Shown here piece by piece: positions 1 to 7,839 of a stretch of 64,000 bases of DNA. A program made the position numbers and the translations under genes. The stretch is taken from assembly GCA_963718195.1 (NCBI GenBank), contig CAVQYQ010000005.1, forward strand, positions 558,001-622,000, read 5' to 3'. The notes under the pieces are model-generated. The model did no database searches. It was not told the DNA's origin and saw only the letters and a program-made list of their open reading frames with translations. Source of the DNA: MADRE3 sp963718195 (GTDB taxonomy: Bacteria; Desulfobacterota; Desulfobulbia; Desulfobulbales; Desulfocapsaceae). Position 1 is the stretch's first letter. Each line of letters begins with the position of its first letter.

Positions 1-1628
1 AAACCATATGTTTGGATTACAAGGCGAGGAACGGCGAATCATATACTTTGAATCTTGTCGACACTCCCGGTCATGTCGACTTCAGTTACGAGGTCTCACG
101 TGCGCTTTCTTCCTGCGAAGGCGCCTTGCTGCTGGTTGATGCTGCTCAGGGTGTTGAAGCCCAGACACTTGCCAATCTCTACCTGGCAATGGAAAATGAT
201 CTTGAAATCATCCCCATTATTAATAAAATCGACCTGCCGTCTGCTGAACCTGAAAAAGTAGCCTTCCAGGTCGAGGAAGACCTTGGCCTCGATTCTGACC
301 TGATTCAACTCTGTTCTGCTAAAAACGGGCAAGGAGTTGATGATATTCTCGAAGCAATTGTCAACCATTTGCCATCTCCAAAAGGGGATCCGACCCAGAA
401 TTTACAGGCACTCATCTTTGATGCTCATTACGACTCTTTCAGAGGTACAATTATTTCCTGCAGAGTTATCAATGGTATAATTAAGGCAGGGGATATGATC
501 ACCTTCATGTCTAACCAGTCCCAGTATCGTGTCGAAGAGGTCGGGTTATTCAAGCTGAAGCGTCACCCAATAAAATCACTGAGTGCTGGAGACGTTGGTT
601 ACATCATCGCCGGGATAAAGACCGTTAATGATGCAAAACCGGGCGACACCATAACCCTGACGCAACACCCCTGCAAAGAGCCACTGCCTGGATTTCGAGA
701 GATTCAGCCTGTCGTCTTTTCTTCCATTTACCCGATTTCAACCGATGAATATGAGGATTTAGCCACAGCCCTTGAAAAACTGCAGCTCAACGATGCTGCA
801 CTGACATATCAAAAAGACTCTTCGGCAGCCCTTGGCTTCGGTTTTCGCTGTGGGTTTCTCGGCCTTCTTCATCTTGAGGTTGTCCAGGAACGGTTAGAGC
901 GAGAGTTTGACATTTCTCTTATACTAACAGTACCTTCCGTAAAATATCGATTTTATCTCAGCGACGACACCGAGTTATATGTCGACAACCCGACCTACTA
1001 CCCGGATCCGGCAAACATTTCAAGAATTGAGGAACCATTCATAAAGGCATCAATCCTGATTCCAGAGAGATATATGGGAGCTGTTATGTCACTCTGCATG
1101 GAGAAACGAGGAGATAACACCAACTACCACTATCCGACACCGGGAAGGATCGAGTTTACCTGTGAGTTACCTCTTGCAGAAGTTATCTATGATTTCTATG
1201 ATCGGTTAAAATCAATAACCCAGGGATATGGTTCATTTGACTACGAGTTAAGGGATTATCGTACTAGTGACCTGGTAAAACTGGACATACTCGTCAATGG
1301 TGAGGTGGTAGATGCACTTTCTCAGCTGGTCCATCGTTCAATTGCCCGGCCCAGAGGTTTAAATGCTTGTGAACGCCTCAAGGAGGAAATTCCGCGCCAG
1401 ATGTTTAAAATTGCTGTCCAGGCCGCTATCGGGGGAACCATTATCGCCCGGACAAACATATCTGCAATGCGAAAAGATGTCACCGCAAAATGCTATGGCG
1501 GTGATATAACCAGGAAACGAAAATTACTGGAAAAACAGAAAGCCGGTAAAAAGCGCATGAAAACAGTTGGCAATGTTGATATTCCTCAAAATGCATTTCT
1601 TGCTGTCCTAAAATCAGACAAAGGGTAA
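1..1628 (+). CDS. lepA: Elongation factor 4 (LepA), 5' end outside window
   Basis: C-terminal ~540 residues of LepA/EF4, a ribosome-associated translational GTPase that back-translocates stalled ribosomes. The frame is open from base 3, so the TTG at 12 is an internal Leu codon and not a start. The G1 P-loop lies outside the window; the G3 motif DTPGH (fragment residues 17-21) and G4 NKID (71-74) are present. The LepA-specific C-terminal domain follows, with the typical GGDITRKRKLLEKQKAGKKRMK-like basic tail before the stop. About 60 N-terminal residues are missing compared with the usual ~600. It converges on engB with only 36 bp between stops and no clear terminator. Confidence 0.97.
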   Translation, partial: TICLDYKARNGESYTLNLVDTPGHVDFSYEVSRALSSCEGALLLVDAAQGVEAQTLANLYLAMENDLEIIPIINKIDLPSAEPEKVAFQVEEDLGLDSDLIQLCSAKNGQGVDDILEAIVNHLPSPKGDPTQNLQALIFDAHYDSFRGTIISCRVINGIIKAGDMITFMSNQSQYRVEEVGLFKLKRHPIKSLSAGDVGYIIAGIKTVNDAKPGDTITLTQHPCKEPLPGFREIQPVVFSSIYPISTDEYEDLATALEKLQLNDAALTYQKDSSAALGFGFRCGFLGLLHLEVVQERLEREFDISLILTVPSVKYRFYLSDDTELYVDNPTYYPDPANISRIEEPFIKASILIPERYMGAVMSLCMEKRGDNTNYHYPTPGRIEFTCELPLAEVIYDFYDRLKSITQGYGSFDYELRDYRTSDLVKLDILVNGEVVDALSQLVHRSIARPRGLNACERLKEEIPRQMFKIAVQAAIGGTIIARTNISAMRKDVTAKCYGGDITRKRKLLEKQKAGKKRMKTVGNVDIPQNAFLAVLKSDKG

Positions 1629-1664
1629 TTGCTCAAGCAGAACCTACCAGTGGTCTATTGCTTA

Positions 1665-2249
1665 TCACGTCACCAGATAGCGAGACATCTTTTCCACCAG
1701 GATGTCTCTTCCCTCTGCAGTTTTTGCCGAAAAAATGACACGTTCATCTTTTCTGAAACCATGTCCCGCATCCAGGATAGCAGCACATTTTTGCTTTTTA
1801 TTCCCTGATAATTTATCCGCTTTGGTATAGACCGGCAGAACCGGGATTTTCATTTCTTTAAGCCACATTATCAGATCATTGTCCTGCTCTTTTGCCTCAT
1901 GTCGTATATCCAAGATAACAACGACACAACGGAGCTGCCTTCTGGACTCCAAATATGCTGAAATTAATCGTCCCCAGCTTGCCTGCATGGATCGAGAAAC
2001 CTGGGCAAAACCATACCCGGGCAAGTCAACCAGATGAAAGGATTCTGAGACCAGAAAAAAGTTCAGCCCCTGGGTTTTTCCTGGGCGACCACTGACCTTC
2101 ACCAGATTTTTTCTTTTTAGCAGGGTGTTGAGCAGGCTTGATTTTCCGACGTTTGATCGACCGGCAAAAGCAATCTCTGGGAGAGATGAATCCGGTAACT
2201 GTGCCAAGCTGTGAACAGATATGACAAAGCTTGATTGATTGAATTCCAT
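1665..2249 (-). CDS. engB: Ribosome biogenesis GTP-binding protein EngB/YsxC
   Basis: 194-residue small GTPase of the TrmE-Era-EngA-EngB group, needed for late 50S ribosome assembly. Seen in the sequence: G1 GRSNVGKSS near residue 30, G3 DLPGYG, G4 TKADK and a G5-like SAK. Length is normal for the family. It is the last gene of a minus-strand run hisI-hisG-engB; its ATG lies 44 bp after the hisG stop, close enough for co-transcription. Association with his genes is probably only positional. Confidence 0.95.
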   Translation of the reverse strand: MEFNQSSFVISVHSLAQLPDSSLPEIAFAGRSNVGKSSLLNTLLKRKNLVKVSGRPGKTQGLNFFLVSESFHLVDLPGYGFAQVSRSMQASWGRLISAYLESRRQLRCVVVILDIRHEAKEQDNDLIMWLKEMKIPVLPVYTKADKLSGNKKQKCAAILDAGHGFRKDERVIFSAKTAEGRDILVEKMSRYLVT

Positions 2250-2293
2250 TATCTGCCCCCTCCGCTACTCATGTATACACGACTGCTCTGTCA

Positions 2294-3166
2294 CTATATG
2301 ACCTTGTTCAGCTTGTATTCGATAATCCCCTGGGCACCTTTTTTAATGAGGTCGGGAATAAGATCACGCACGATATCTTCTGACACGACTGTTTCAACTG
2401 AAAACCAGTCTTTCTGATAGAGGTTTGCAATTGTTGGCGCATTCAGGCTCGGTAGTACTCCAACGATGGCTTCAAGATCCTTTTGATCAACATTCATTTT
2501 CAGCGCCACAATTCTATCTGCATTCAGGGAGCCCTTGAGAAGCATTGAAATATTTTCTATCTTCTCACGTTTCCACGGGTTTTTCCAGGCATCCTTGTTG
2601 GCGATGAGTTGGGTATTTGATTCCATAAGTTCATGGATTATTCTCAACCCGTGAGCTCTGATGGTGCTCTCAGTCTCTGTTACCTCCACGACCGCGTCAA
2701 CAAGGCCTGATACCACTTTTGCTTCAGTAGCGCCCCAGGAAAACTCAATATCGACATCTATGTTTTCCTTTTCGAAGAACCGTTTTGTCACATTCACCAA
2801 TTCTGTTGAGACCTTTTTCCCCTGTAAGTCCTTGATCGTCCTGATTTCGGAATCACCTGCCACGGCAATAACCCAGCGTGTCGGTTTTTTGCTCACTTTT
2901 GAATAGACAAGATCTGCGACAATGACTGCGTCCGATTGATTTTCAAGAGTCCAGTCCTTACCGGTAATCCCGGCATCCAGCATGCCACTCTCAATATATC
3001 TCGACATCTCCTGTGGACGGCAGATGGAACAATCAAGTTCAGAATCATCAATCTTGGGGAAATAATTTCTTGCAGCAGGCTTGATTACCCAGCCAGCTTT
3101 TTCAAACAATTCAATGGTCGCATTCTCTAAACTGCCTTTTGGCAGACCGAGCTTTAAAAGCTTCAT
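2294..3166 (-). CDS. hisG: ATP phosphoribosyltransferase (long form, HisG)
   Basis: 290-residue HisG, catalysing the first step of histidine synthesis: condensation of ATP with PRPP to phosphoribosyl-ATP. The N-terminus reads MKLLKLGLPKGSLENAT, a standard HisG start. The ATG at 3166 is preceded by TTAAGGAGTG, an excellent Shine-Dalgarno. The frame is open upstream to 3229, but that would overlap hisI. The length and the C-terminal ~80 residues (KMNVDQKDLEAIVGVLPSLNAPTI and on) fit the long, hexameric form with its own ACT-like regulatory domain, so no HisZ partner is needed. It lies 28 bp after hisI in the same direction. Confidence 0.96.
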   Translation of the reverse strand: MKLLKLGLPKGSLENATIELFEKAGWVIKPAARNYFPKIDDSELDCSICRPQEMSRYIESGMLDAGITGKDWTLENQSDAVIVADLVYSKVSKKPTRWVIAVAGDSEIRTIKDLQGKKVSTELVNVTKRFFEKENIDVDIEFSWGATEAKVVSGLVDAVVEVTETESTIRAHGLRIIHELMESNTQLIANKDAWKNPWKREKIENISMLLKGSLNADRIVALKMNVDQKDLEAIVGVLPSLNAPTIANLYQKDWFSVETVVSEDIVRDLIPDLIKKGAQGIIEYKLNKVI

Positions 3167-3194
3167 CTTGCACTCCTTAATCCATTCATTCGCA

Positions 3195-3581
3195 TTACTT
3201 CTTTTTATTATATACCGTATCAGGGTCAAAGACCGGTTGCTCTATGGTAACGAGTTCGCCGTCCTGCACTTTTCGATAAAAGCAGGAGGGATATCCCTTG
3301 TGACAGGCAGCGCCGCCCTTCTGTTCAACTTTGTAAATAATCGTATCCTGGTCACAATCGACCAGGATACTTTTTATTACTTGAAGGTTTCCTGAAGATT
3401 CACCCTTCAGCCAGATCTCATTTCGGGATCGACTCCAGTAATGTGCCGAACCTGTGGCAATTGTTTTTTCCCAGGCTTCTCTGTTTACGTAAGCCAGCAT
3501 GAGTACTGTACCTGTTATATATTCCTGGACAATGGCCGGTATCAGCCCATCACCAGATTTGTCGAAATCGATTTCAATCAT
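3195..3581 (-). CDS. hisI: Phosphoribosyl-AMP cyclohydrolase (HisI)
   Basis: 128-residue stand-alone HisI, which opens the purine ring of PR-AMP in the third step of histidine synthesis. Metal-binding signatures are visible: VDCDQD in the middle, and CHKGYPSC toward the C-terminus supplying the zinc cysteines. No HisE pyrophosphohydrolase domain is fused. The ATG overlaps the stop of a small upstream reading frame (TAATG) and has no good Shine-Dalgarno of its own, which suggests translational coupling to whatever precedes it. It precedes hisG. Confidence 0.95.
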   Translation of the reverse strand: MIEIDFDKSGDGLIPAIVQEYITGTVLMLAYVNREAWEKTIATGSAHYWSRSRNEIWLKGESSGNLQVIKSILVDCDQDTIIYKVEQKGGAACHKGYPSCFYRKVQDGELVTIEQPVFDPDTVYNKKK

Positions 3582-3837
3582 TAATTTGGGTCCATAAGAT
3601 TCATTTTTTCATAGGTATAACTGATAAGCTCGTTGTTGTATGTTCGGGCAAGAATATCGCCTCCTGTCTTAAGGGGTCCTACCTTATGAATCTCAACCGT
3701 TTTTGTCAAGCGAACAGAAAGGTTATCACCAGATTGACACTACTCTCATAAACCACTAGAGTTATTCCTTCGAAAAGGGTTGCCTTGATTTTAATTGTTC
3801 GTTTAAGATCGTCTTTTAGTGAAACGAGGAAAGACAG
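3581..3837 (-). pseudogene. Possible decayed small gene upstream of hisI
   Basis: Two overlapping open frames on the minus strand together give protein-like sequence. One runs from 3837 and ends near 3700 (contains KDDLKRTIKIKATLFEGITL). The other runs 3739-3581 (contains VEIHKVGPLKTGGDILART) and stops at TAATG, sharing bases with the hisI ATG. A single missing base near 3730 would fuse them into one ~85-residue product. No ATG is visible at the front and I do not recognise the family. It may be a frameshifted or decayed coupled gene, or chance. Confidence 0.3.
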
Positions 3838-3879
3838 TTAAGTAACGTACCGTTTAACACCAGATATGGGGATAACACA

Positions 3880-4326
3880 ATGAGCAGTATCTCAAAAAAT
3901 GACCAAGTTACAATATCTTTTACCGGAAAACTCGACAACGGCGATGTCTTCATGGTTGTAACGCCAGAAGAACCCATCAGCATAACCCTCGGACAAAGTG
4001 AGTTACCGCCAACCGTTGAAAACGCGGTTGTTGGCATGAAAAAAGGAGACACCAAAAAGATTCGCGTTACCCCTGATGAAGGGTTCGGCCACAGGACAAA
4101 AGACCTGCTTCATGAGGTGCCAACAGCATCATTTGGCAGCAAGGTAACACCAAAACCAGGGATGATTGTTTCACAAAAAATCGAAAAAGATGGGCAACAG
4201 CTGGATGTTCCGGCAACGATTATTGAACTAAAGGATGAAAAAGTTGTCATTGACTACAATCACCCTCTGGCAGGGCATCATTTGAATTATGAACTAACCA
4301 TTCTGGACTTCCAGAAACAGGGATGA
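3880..4326 (+). CDS. FKBP-type peptidyl-prolyl cis-trans isomerase (SlyD-like)
   Basis: 148-residue SlyD/FKBP2-type prolyl isomerase and chaperone, predicted cytoplasmic since no signal peptide is seen. The layout is typical: an FKBP strand region (NDQVTISFTGKLDNGDVF), an inserted flap domain around residues 65-120, and the hallmark DYNHPLAGHHLNYEL near the end. The His/Cys-rich metal-binding tail of E. coli SlyD is absent. The ATG is preceded by GGGGAT at a suitable distance. The ~298 bp between hisI and this gene holds divergent promoters and the small decayed ORF. Possible hairpin after the stop (TCACCG/CGGTGA), but no T-run. Confidence 0.92.
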   Translation: MSSISKNDQVTISFTGKLDNGDVFMVVTPEEPISITLGQSELPPTVENAVVGMKKGDTKKIRVTPDEGFGHRTKDLLHEVPTASFGSKVTPKPGMIVSQKIEKDGQQLDVPATIIELKDEKVVIDYNHPLAGHHLNYELTILDFQKQG

Positions 4327-4454
4327 AATCCAATCACCGGATCAATCGGTGAGCGAACCGAAGAGCCGATGAATCGCGCAGGTTACCAGATAATATCGGC
4401 GGCTTTATTGTCCTCGTTTGCGCATAGATTGAAACCACATATAAAAAGGCACTT

Positions 4455-6239
4455 TCATTCTGGCTGGATGATCATCAGACTCTCGTATCCGATAGTATTC
4501 TCAAAGTCCGTTTCATCGATAAGCGCCTTTTTGAACTCTGCGCCTGTCAGGTCGGCTCCGGTAAAATCTGCCTTATAAAGATCAGCTTTGTTGAATTTTG
4601 CATTCTTCAAGTTCGCATCTTTAAATACAACACCTTTCAGGTTGGCATTCTCAAAATCCGTTTTCTCAAGATTGGCTCCGGTAAAATCGGCGCCCTCAAG
4701 ATCGGCACCATCGAGGTTTCCGCCTGAGAAGTCAATACCCTGTAGATTGCAGCCATAGCATTTCTTATACTTTTTCAATCTTTTCTGCATTTCAAGCAGC
4801 TCTGAAGCGACCTTTTCTTCTTCGTTTTCAGCACTCATGCCAGCAACTGGGGGGGAATCATCAGTTGTACTTTGATCACCCTCCTCTTTGTCAACAGGCT
4901 CCTCAATAATCGCCTGCTCACTTACAACACTCGTCTCAGATAGCTCTTCAACTGCGACAACTTCCTCCTTTGCAACAGGCTCCTCAATAATCGCCTGCTC
5001 ACTTACAACACTGGTCTCAGATAGCTCTTCAACCGCGACAACTTCCTCCTTTGCAACAGGCTCCTCAATAATCGCCTGCTCACTTACAACACTCGTCTCA
5101 GATAGCTCTTCAACCGCGACAACTTCCTCCTTTGCAACAGGCTCCTCAATAATCGCCTGCTCACTTACAACACTCGTCTCAGATAGCTCTTCAACTGCGA
5201 CAACTTCCTCCTTTGCAACAGGCTCCTCAATAATCGCCTGCTCGCTTACATTGCTGGGCTCAGATACCTCTTCAACCGTGACAACCTCTTTCTCAACAGG
5301 GTCTGTGACCTGCTTTTTTTTATCTTTCGACCGTATCAGGGCAATTGTGTCTTCTCCACTGACCTGAACTGAAACGTCAATGTCATCTTTTGAGGACTCA
5401 GGAATATCAGCCATTTCATCTAGATTCTGGTCTGTCAAAGTGTTTTGAGGATCTTTTTGCTCCTCCTTGACTACTTGAACGTTCATCGGCTCCTGCTGAA
5501 CAGTCATATTTGAAATCTGTTCCTCCTTAATGGTGTCATCAGAGGATTCAAGGGAATCATTGGTTTGATCAGAATCGAGAACAATTTCTTGAACGGGTGA
5601 TACCGTCTTGACAGGTGGTGCAATCATCTGGGCGGGACCGACTTCTTCTGTTTGTGTTACTGCTATCTCTTTCGAGGGATCTATCTGAGGAGGAACAGGC
5701 CCAAAATCTCGTCTTTCTGCAATATTGACCTGCTTATTTTCCGGAACTTTTTTGGGAACAGCATCATCGGGAATATATTTTTTTTCAACAATTTCCTGGG
5801 CTGCATTATCATCGGAAACAACGACTTCGGCAAAACTACCATCAAACTTACTTCCAACCAGATATGCTCCAGCAATTTTTACACCGCGCAGGTCTGCCCC
5901 TCGCAGGTCTGCATCTGCGAGGTCGGCCCCAGCAAACTGGGTACCACTTAAGATCGCTCCACTCAAATTTGCCCCAGACAAGTCAGCCAGAAAAAATGTG
6001 GCATTAGATAAATCAGCACCGCGCAAATCGGCACCAGAGAGGTTGATCCTGTTCAAGTCGGCACCGGCCAGGTTGCAGTCTACACAACTTTTGGTCCTAA
6101 TAAGAGAATCGATGTTTTCCTGAATTTCAACGCTCACACCTGCTGAGTAAACCATCGGGCTTGAAGCGAGAATCAAAAGCCAAAAACCTGCCAAAATCAA
6201 AACATTCTTTATCTTAGTATTCATCTTTTCATGAGCCAT
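4455..6239 (-). CDS. Secreted pentapeptide-repeat protein with central tandem repeat
   Basis: About 594 residues. An N-terminal hydrophobic segment (residues 11-31) looks like a signal peptide or anchor. It is followed by a pentapeptide-repeat block (A(D/N)LxG, ~55-140), a long acidic Ser/Thr/Glu/Val-rich middle, a 27-residue unit repeated about five times (~315-449), and a second pentapeptide block (~497-583). Each block opens with a Cys pair, CVDC and CYGC. Pentapeptide blocks form rigid right-handed beta helices; their role here is unknown. The start at 6239 (MAHEK) has GGAAAA upstream and clears the nuclease gene; ATG 6224 is an alternative. The frame extends to 6347, but that would overlap its neighbour. 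Confidence 0.85.
   Translation of the reverse strand: MAHEKMNTKIKNVLILAGFWLLILASSPMVYSAGVSVEIQENIDSLIRTKSCVDCNLAGADLNRINLSGADLRGADLSNATFFLADLSGANLSGAILSGTQFAGADLADADLRGADLRGVKIAGAYLVGSKFDGSFAEVVVSDDNAAQEIVEKKYIPDDAVPKKVPENKQVNIAERRDFGPVPPQIDPSKEIAVTQTEEVGPAQMIAPPVKTVSPVQEIVLDSDQTNDSLESSDDTIKEEQISNMTVQQEPMNVQVVKEEQKDPQNTLTDQNLDEMADIPESSKDDIDVSVQVSGEDTIALIRSKDKKKQVTDPVEKEVVTVEEVSEPSNVSEQAIIEEPVAKEEVVAVEELSETSVVSEQAIIEEPVAKEEVVAVEELSETSVVSEQAIIEEPVAKEEVVAVEELSETSVVSEQAIIEEPVAKEEVVAVEELSETSVVSEQAIIEEPVDKEEGDQSTTDDSPPVAGMSAENEEEKVASELLEMQKRLKKYKKCYGCNLQGIDFSGGNLDGADLEGADFTGANLEKTDFENANLKGVVFKDANLKNAKFNKADLYKADFTGADLTGAEFKKALIDETDFENTIGYESLMIIQPE
4893..5297 (-). repeat. 81-bp in-frame tandem repeat, about five copies
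   Basis: The motif AACAGGCTCCTCAATAATCG recurs at 4893, 4974, 5055, 5136 and 5217 with exact 81-bp spacing, encoding a 27-residue acidic unit (key words AIIEEPVAKEEVVAVEELSE). The inner copies are nearly identical at the DNA level. The outermost (protein N-terminal) copy is diverged and its far boundary is one codon shorter. This implies recent expansion. The opposite strand is open across it (4888-5367) only because the repeat length is a multiple of three. Confidence 0.95.
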
Positions 6240-6295
6240 TGCGGGTGTTTTCCATAATATTGTTTTTTTATCATGACATTGTAGTTCCATATACT

Positions 6296-6826
6296 CTATT
6301 TTTTCATTTTCCACACCCATGGTTCTATGGCGCGCTCTCCTTGCCATAGGCCTGATTTTCTTCGTTGAGCATTTTCCTGGAGTTTATACCAGTAAAGACA
6401 CACCGGTTCTGAGCAGAAATAGTCATGAACCCAAGCGCTTCCGTTAGCAACGAGGGCACTGTTTACGGTAATCTGGTCAACAGTAACAATCGCCACTATT
6501 CGCCCGTATTTATCAATATCTTTGGGAACTATACGCAGGACTTTCCCTGAAATCAGCTGACGAAGCGCATCTTTTGAGGCTCGAGAATGCGGTTGATCAT
6601 ATTCAGGTGCATCGATTCCCCATAATCGTATCGAAATCTTTGATGAATTTTTCGACACCACAAAGGAATCACCATCGACAATATAATGTACAGCAGCAAA
6701 AAATATTGTAATCCCTGCTGGCTCCAGCTTTTGCTTCGAACTGCCCCAGACAGTTTTCGCGGAAATAGTTTGAATAATGATGCACAAACAGATCAATAAT
6801 AGAACGTATTTGTGTTTTATCGTCAT
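6296..6826 (-). CDS. Secreted staphylococcal-nuclease-like (thermonuclease) protein
   Basis: 176 residues with an N-terminal hydrophobic signal sequence (residues 5-23) and one SNase fold. Visible active-site elements: VDGDSF (metal-binding Asp, ~50-55), IRLWGIDAPE (Arg and Asp/Glu, ~66-75), and KYGRIVA carrying the second Arg. TNase homologues hydrolyse DNA or RNA with Ca2+; substrate specificity here is inferred. It lies upstream of the pentapeptide-repeat gene on the same strand, 56 bp apart with the chosen start, so the two may form an operon of exported proteins. Confidence 0.88.
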   Translation of the reverse strand: MTIKHKYVLLLICLCIIIQTISAKTVWGSSKQKLEPAGITIFFAAVHYIVDGDSFVVSKNSSKISIRLWGIDAPEYDQPHSRASKDALRQLISGKVLRIVPKDIDKYGRIVAIVTVDQITVNSALVANGSAWVHDYFCSEPVCLYWYKLQENAQRRKSGLWQGERAIEPWVWKMKK

Positions 6827-7326
6827 AATCCTTGCTCAACTTCCAGATTATCAGCCAGAAGGCAGACTGATCTTTCTAACCAACCAGGGAAAACTGGTTT
6901 ATACCGGTCTTTTTTGTGAAAATCAATCCTCTCACTTTACCGTTTAAATTATTTGAATATAAAATTATCAGATACAAGAATAATAGGATTACGCTGCTAG
7001 AAAACACTGTCTACAGCCAAATTGTCGCTACCCCCAAGGCTTTTACCAAAGCCGTCAATACCCTCTTTAAAAGGTGACCTTAATGGAACGGCGTCAGTGT
7101 CATTTTTATGAACATTGTTTGGTCACCTGAGATGGGTGTTTTAAATTTGCAATGAAATCAGGGGTTTTTATAATAATTTTAACAAATTTCTTGTTGATAA
7201 TTTGATAAGTATGATATAGTTCCGTTATAAACAAGTGTCCATTTTTTGACAGCTTTTTCAAGGCCATTACAGGTCCATCGTTGTGAACTTGAAAATTTTT
7301 AAAAATCAGGCCCCTATTGTGTAAGC
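6827..7326. other. 500-bp intergenic region between divergent genes
   Basis: No convincing gene. AT-rich. Contains an AACCAG/CTGGTT hairpin near 6881-6898, followed ten bases later by CTTTTTT, and a GGCTTT/AAAGCC hairpin near 7038-7053. A weak sigma-70-like pair TTGTTG-N18-TATAGT (7191-7220) could drive the CNB-domain gene, which would give a ~100-nt leader. No sigma-54 or sigma-28 match was seen. Confidence 0.4.
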
Positions 7327-7815
7327 ATGCAACCCGTTAAATTGACCGAATCAGAAGAAGAGACCAGGGATTTCCTCATTAATCTGCCACTGTTTGACAG
7401 TTTTGACGTCGAAGAATTAAGCGTACTCTCCCACCATATGAGTTACGTTCAACTCCAACGAGGTGAGTTTCTTTTTGTCGAGGGCGACCGTGGTACCTTT
7501 ATGGGATTTGTTGTTAACGGCGTTCTAGAGGTCATGAAAAAATCTGAAATCGGCGAAAACATTGTAATTGCCAGGTTGGCCAAAGGCAGCTCAATTGGAG
7601 AGATGTCGCTTATAGATAAATCGACAAGGTCAGCTACCGTTATTGCCAAACAACCGACAACAATGGTCACATTGACAGAAAAAGGTTTTGACATATTGAC
7701 AAAACAGTCACCAGCGCTTGGCATAAAAATTGTCCAGAAAGTTGCCAGACTACTCAGCCTGAATATGCGTCGGACATCAAGCAAGCTTGCAGACCTCATG
7801 CAAAGCAAATCATAA
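7327..7815 (+). CDS. Stand-alone cyclic-nucleotide-binding-domain protein
   Basis: 162 residues comprising a single cNMP-binding beta-roll domain and a C-terminal helix, without the DNA-binding HTH of Crp/Fnr regulators. The phosphate-binding cassette is intact: GEMSL at 91-95 and RSA at 101-103, as in cAMP/cGMP binders. It lies just upstream of the sigma-54 activator (25 bp), so it is probably co-transcribed and likely to act by protein contact, perhaps on the activator or the motor. Function unknown. The gene starts at ATG 7327, preceded by only a weak Shine-Dalgarno. Confidence 0.85.
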   Translation: MQPVKLTESEEETRDFLINLPLFDSFDVEELSVLSHHMSYVQLQRGEFLFVEGDRGTFMGFVVNGVLEVMKKSEIGENIVIARLAKGSSIGEMSLIDKSTRSATVIAKQPTTMVTLTEKGFDILTKQSPALGIKIVQKVARLLSLNMRRTSSKLADLMQSKS

Positions 7816-7839
7816 ATAATTTATTTTCTGATAACACTC

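Noticed and set aside
4328..4352. Hairpin TCACCG/CGGTGA after the FKBP gene as a terminator
   Set aside because: Short stem and no T-run on either strand.
4893..5297. Regular repeat as a CRISPR array
   Set aside because: Repeats are contiguous, in frame and without unique spacers; protein-coding tandem repeat.
4888..5367. 159-codon plus-strand ORF across the pentapeptide gene
   Set aside because: Exists only because the 81-bp repeat is a multiple of three and stop-free in that frame; no ribosome site, low-complexity product, shadow of the minus-strand gene.
7038..7053. GGCTTT-TACC-AAAGCC hairpin as a riboswitch or GEMM-like element
   Set aside because: Too small and lacks any conserved riboswitch core; located in a gap with no matching expression unit.
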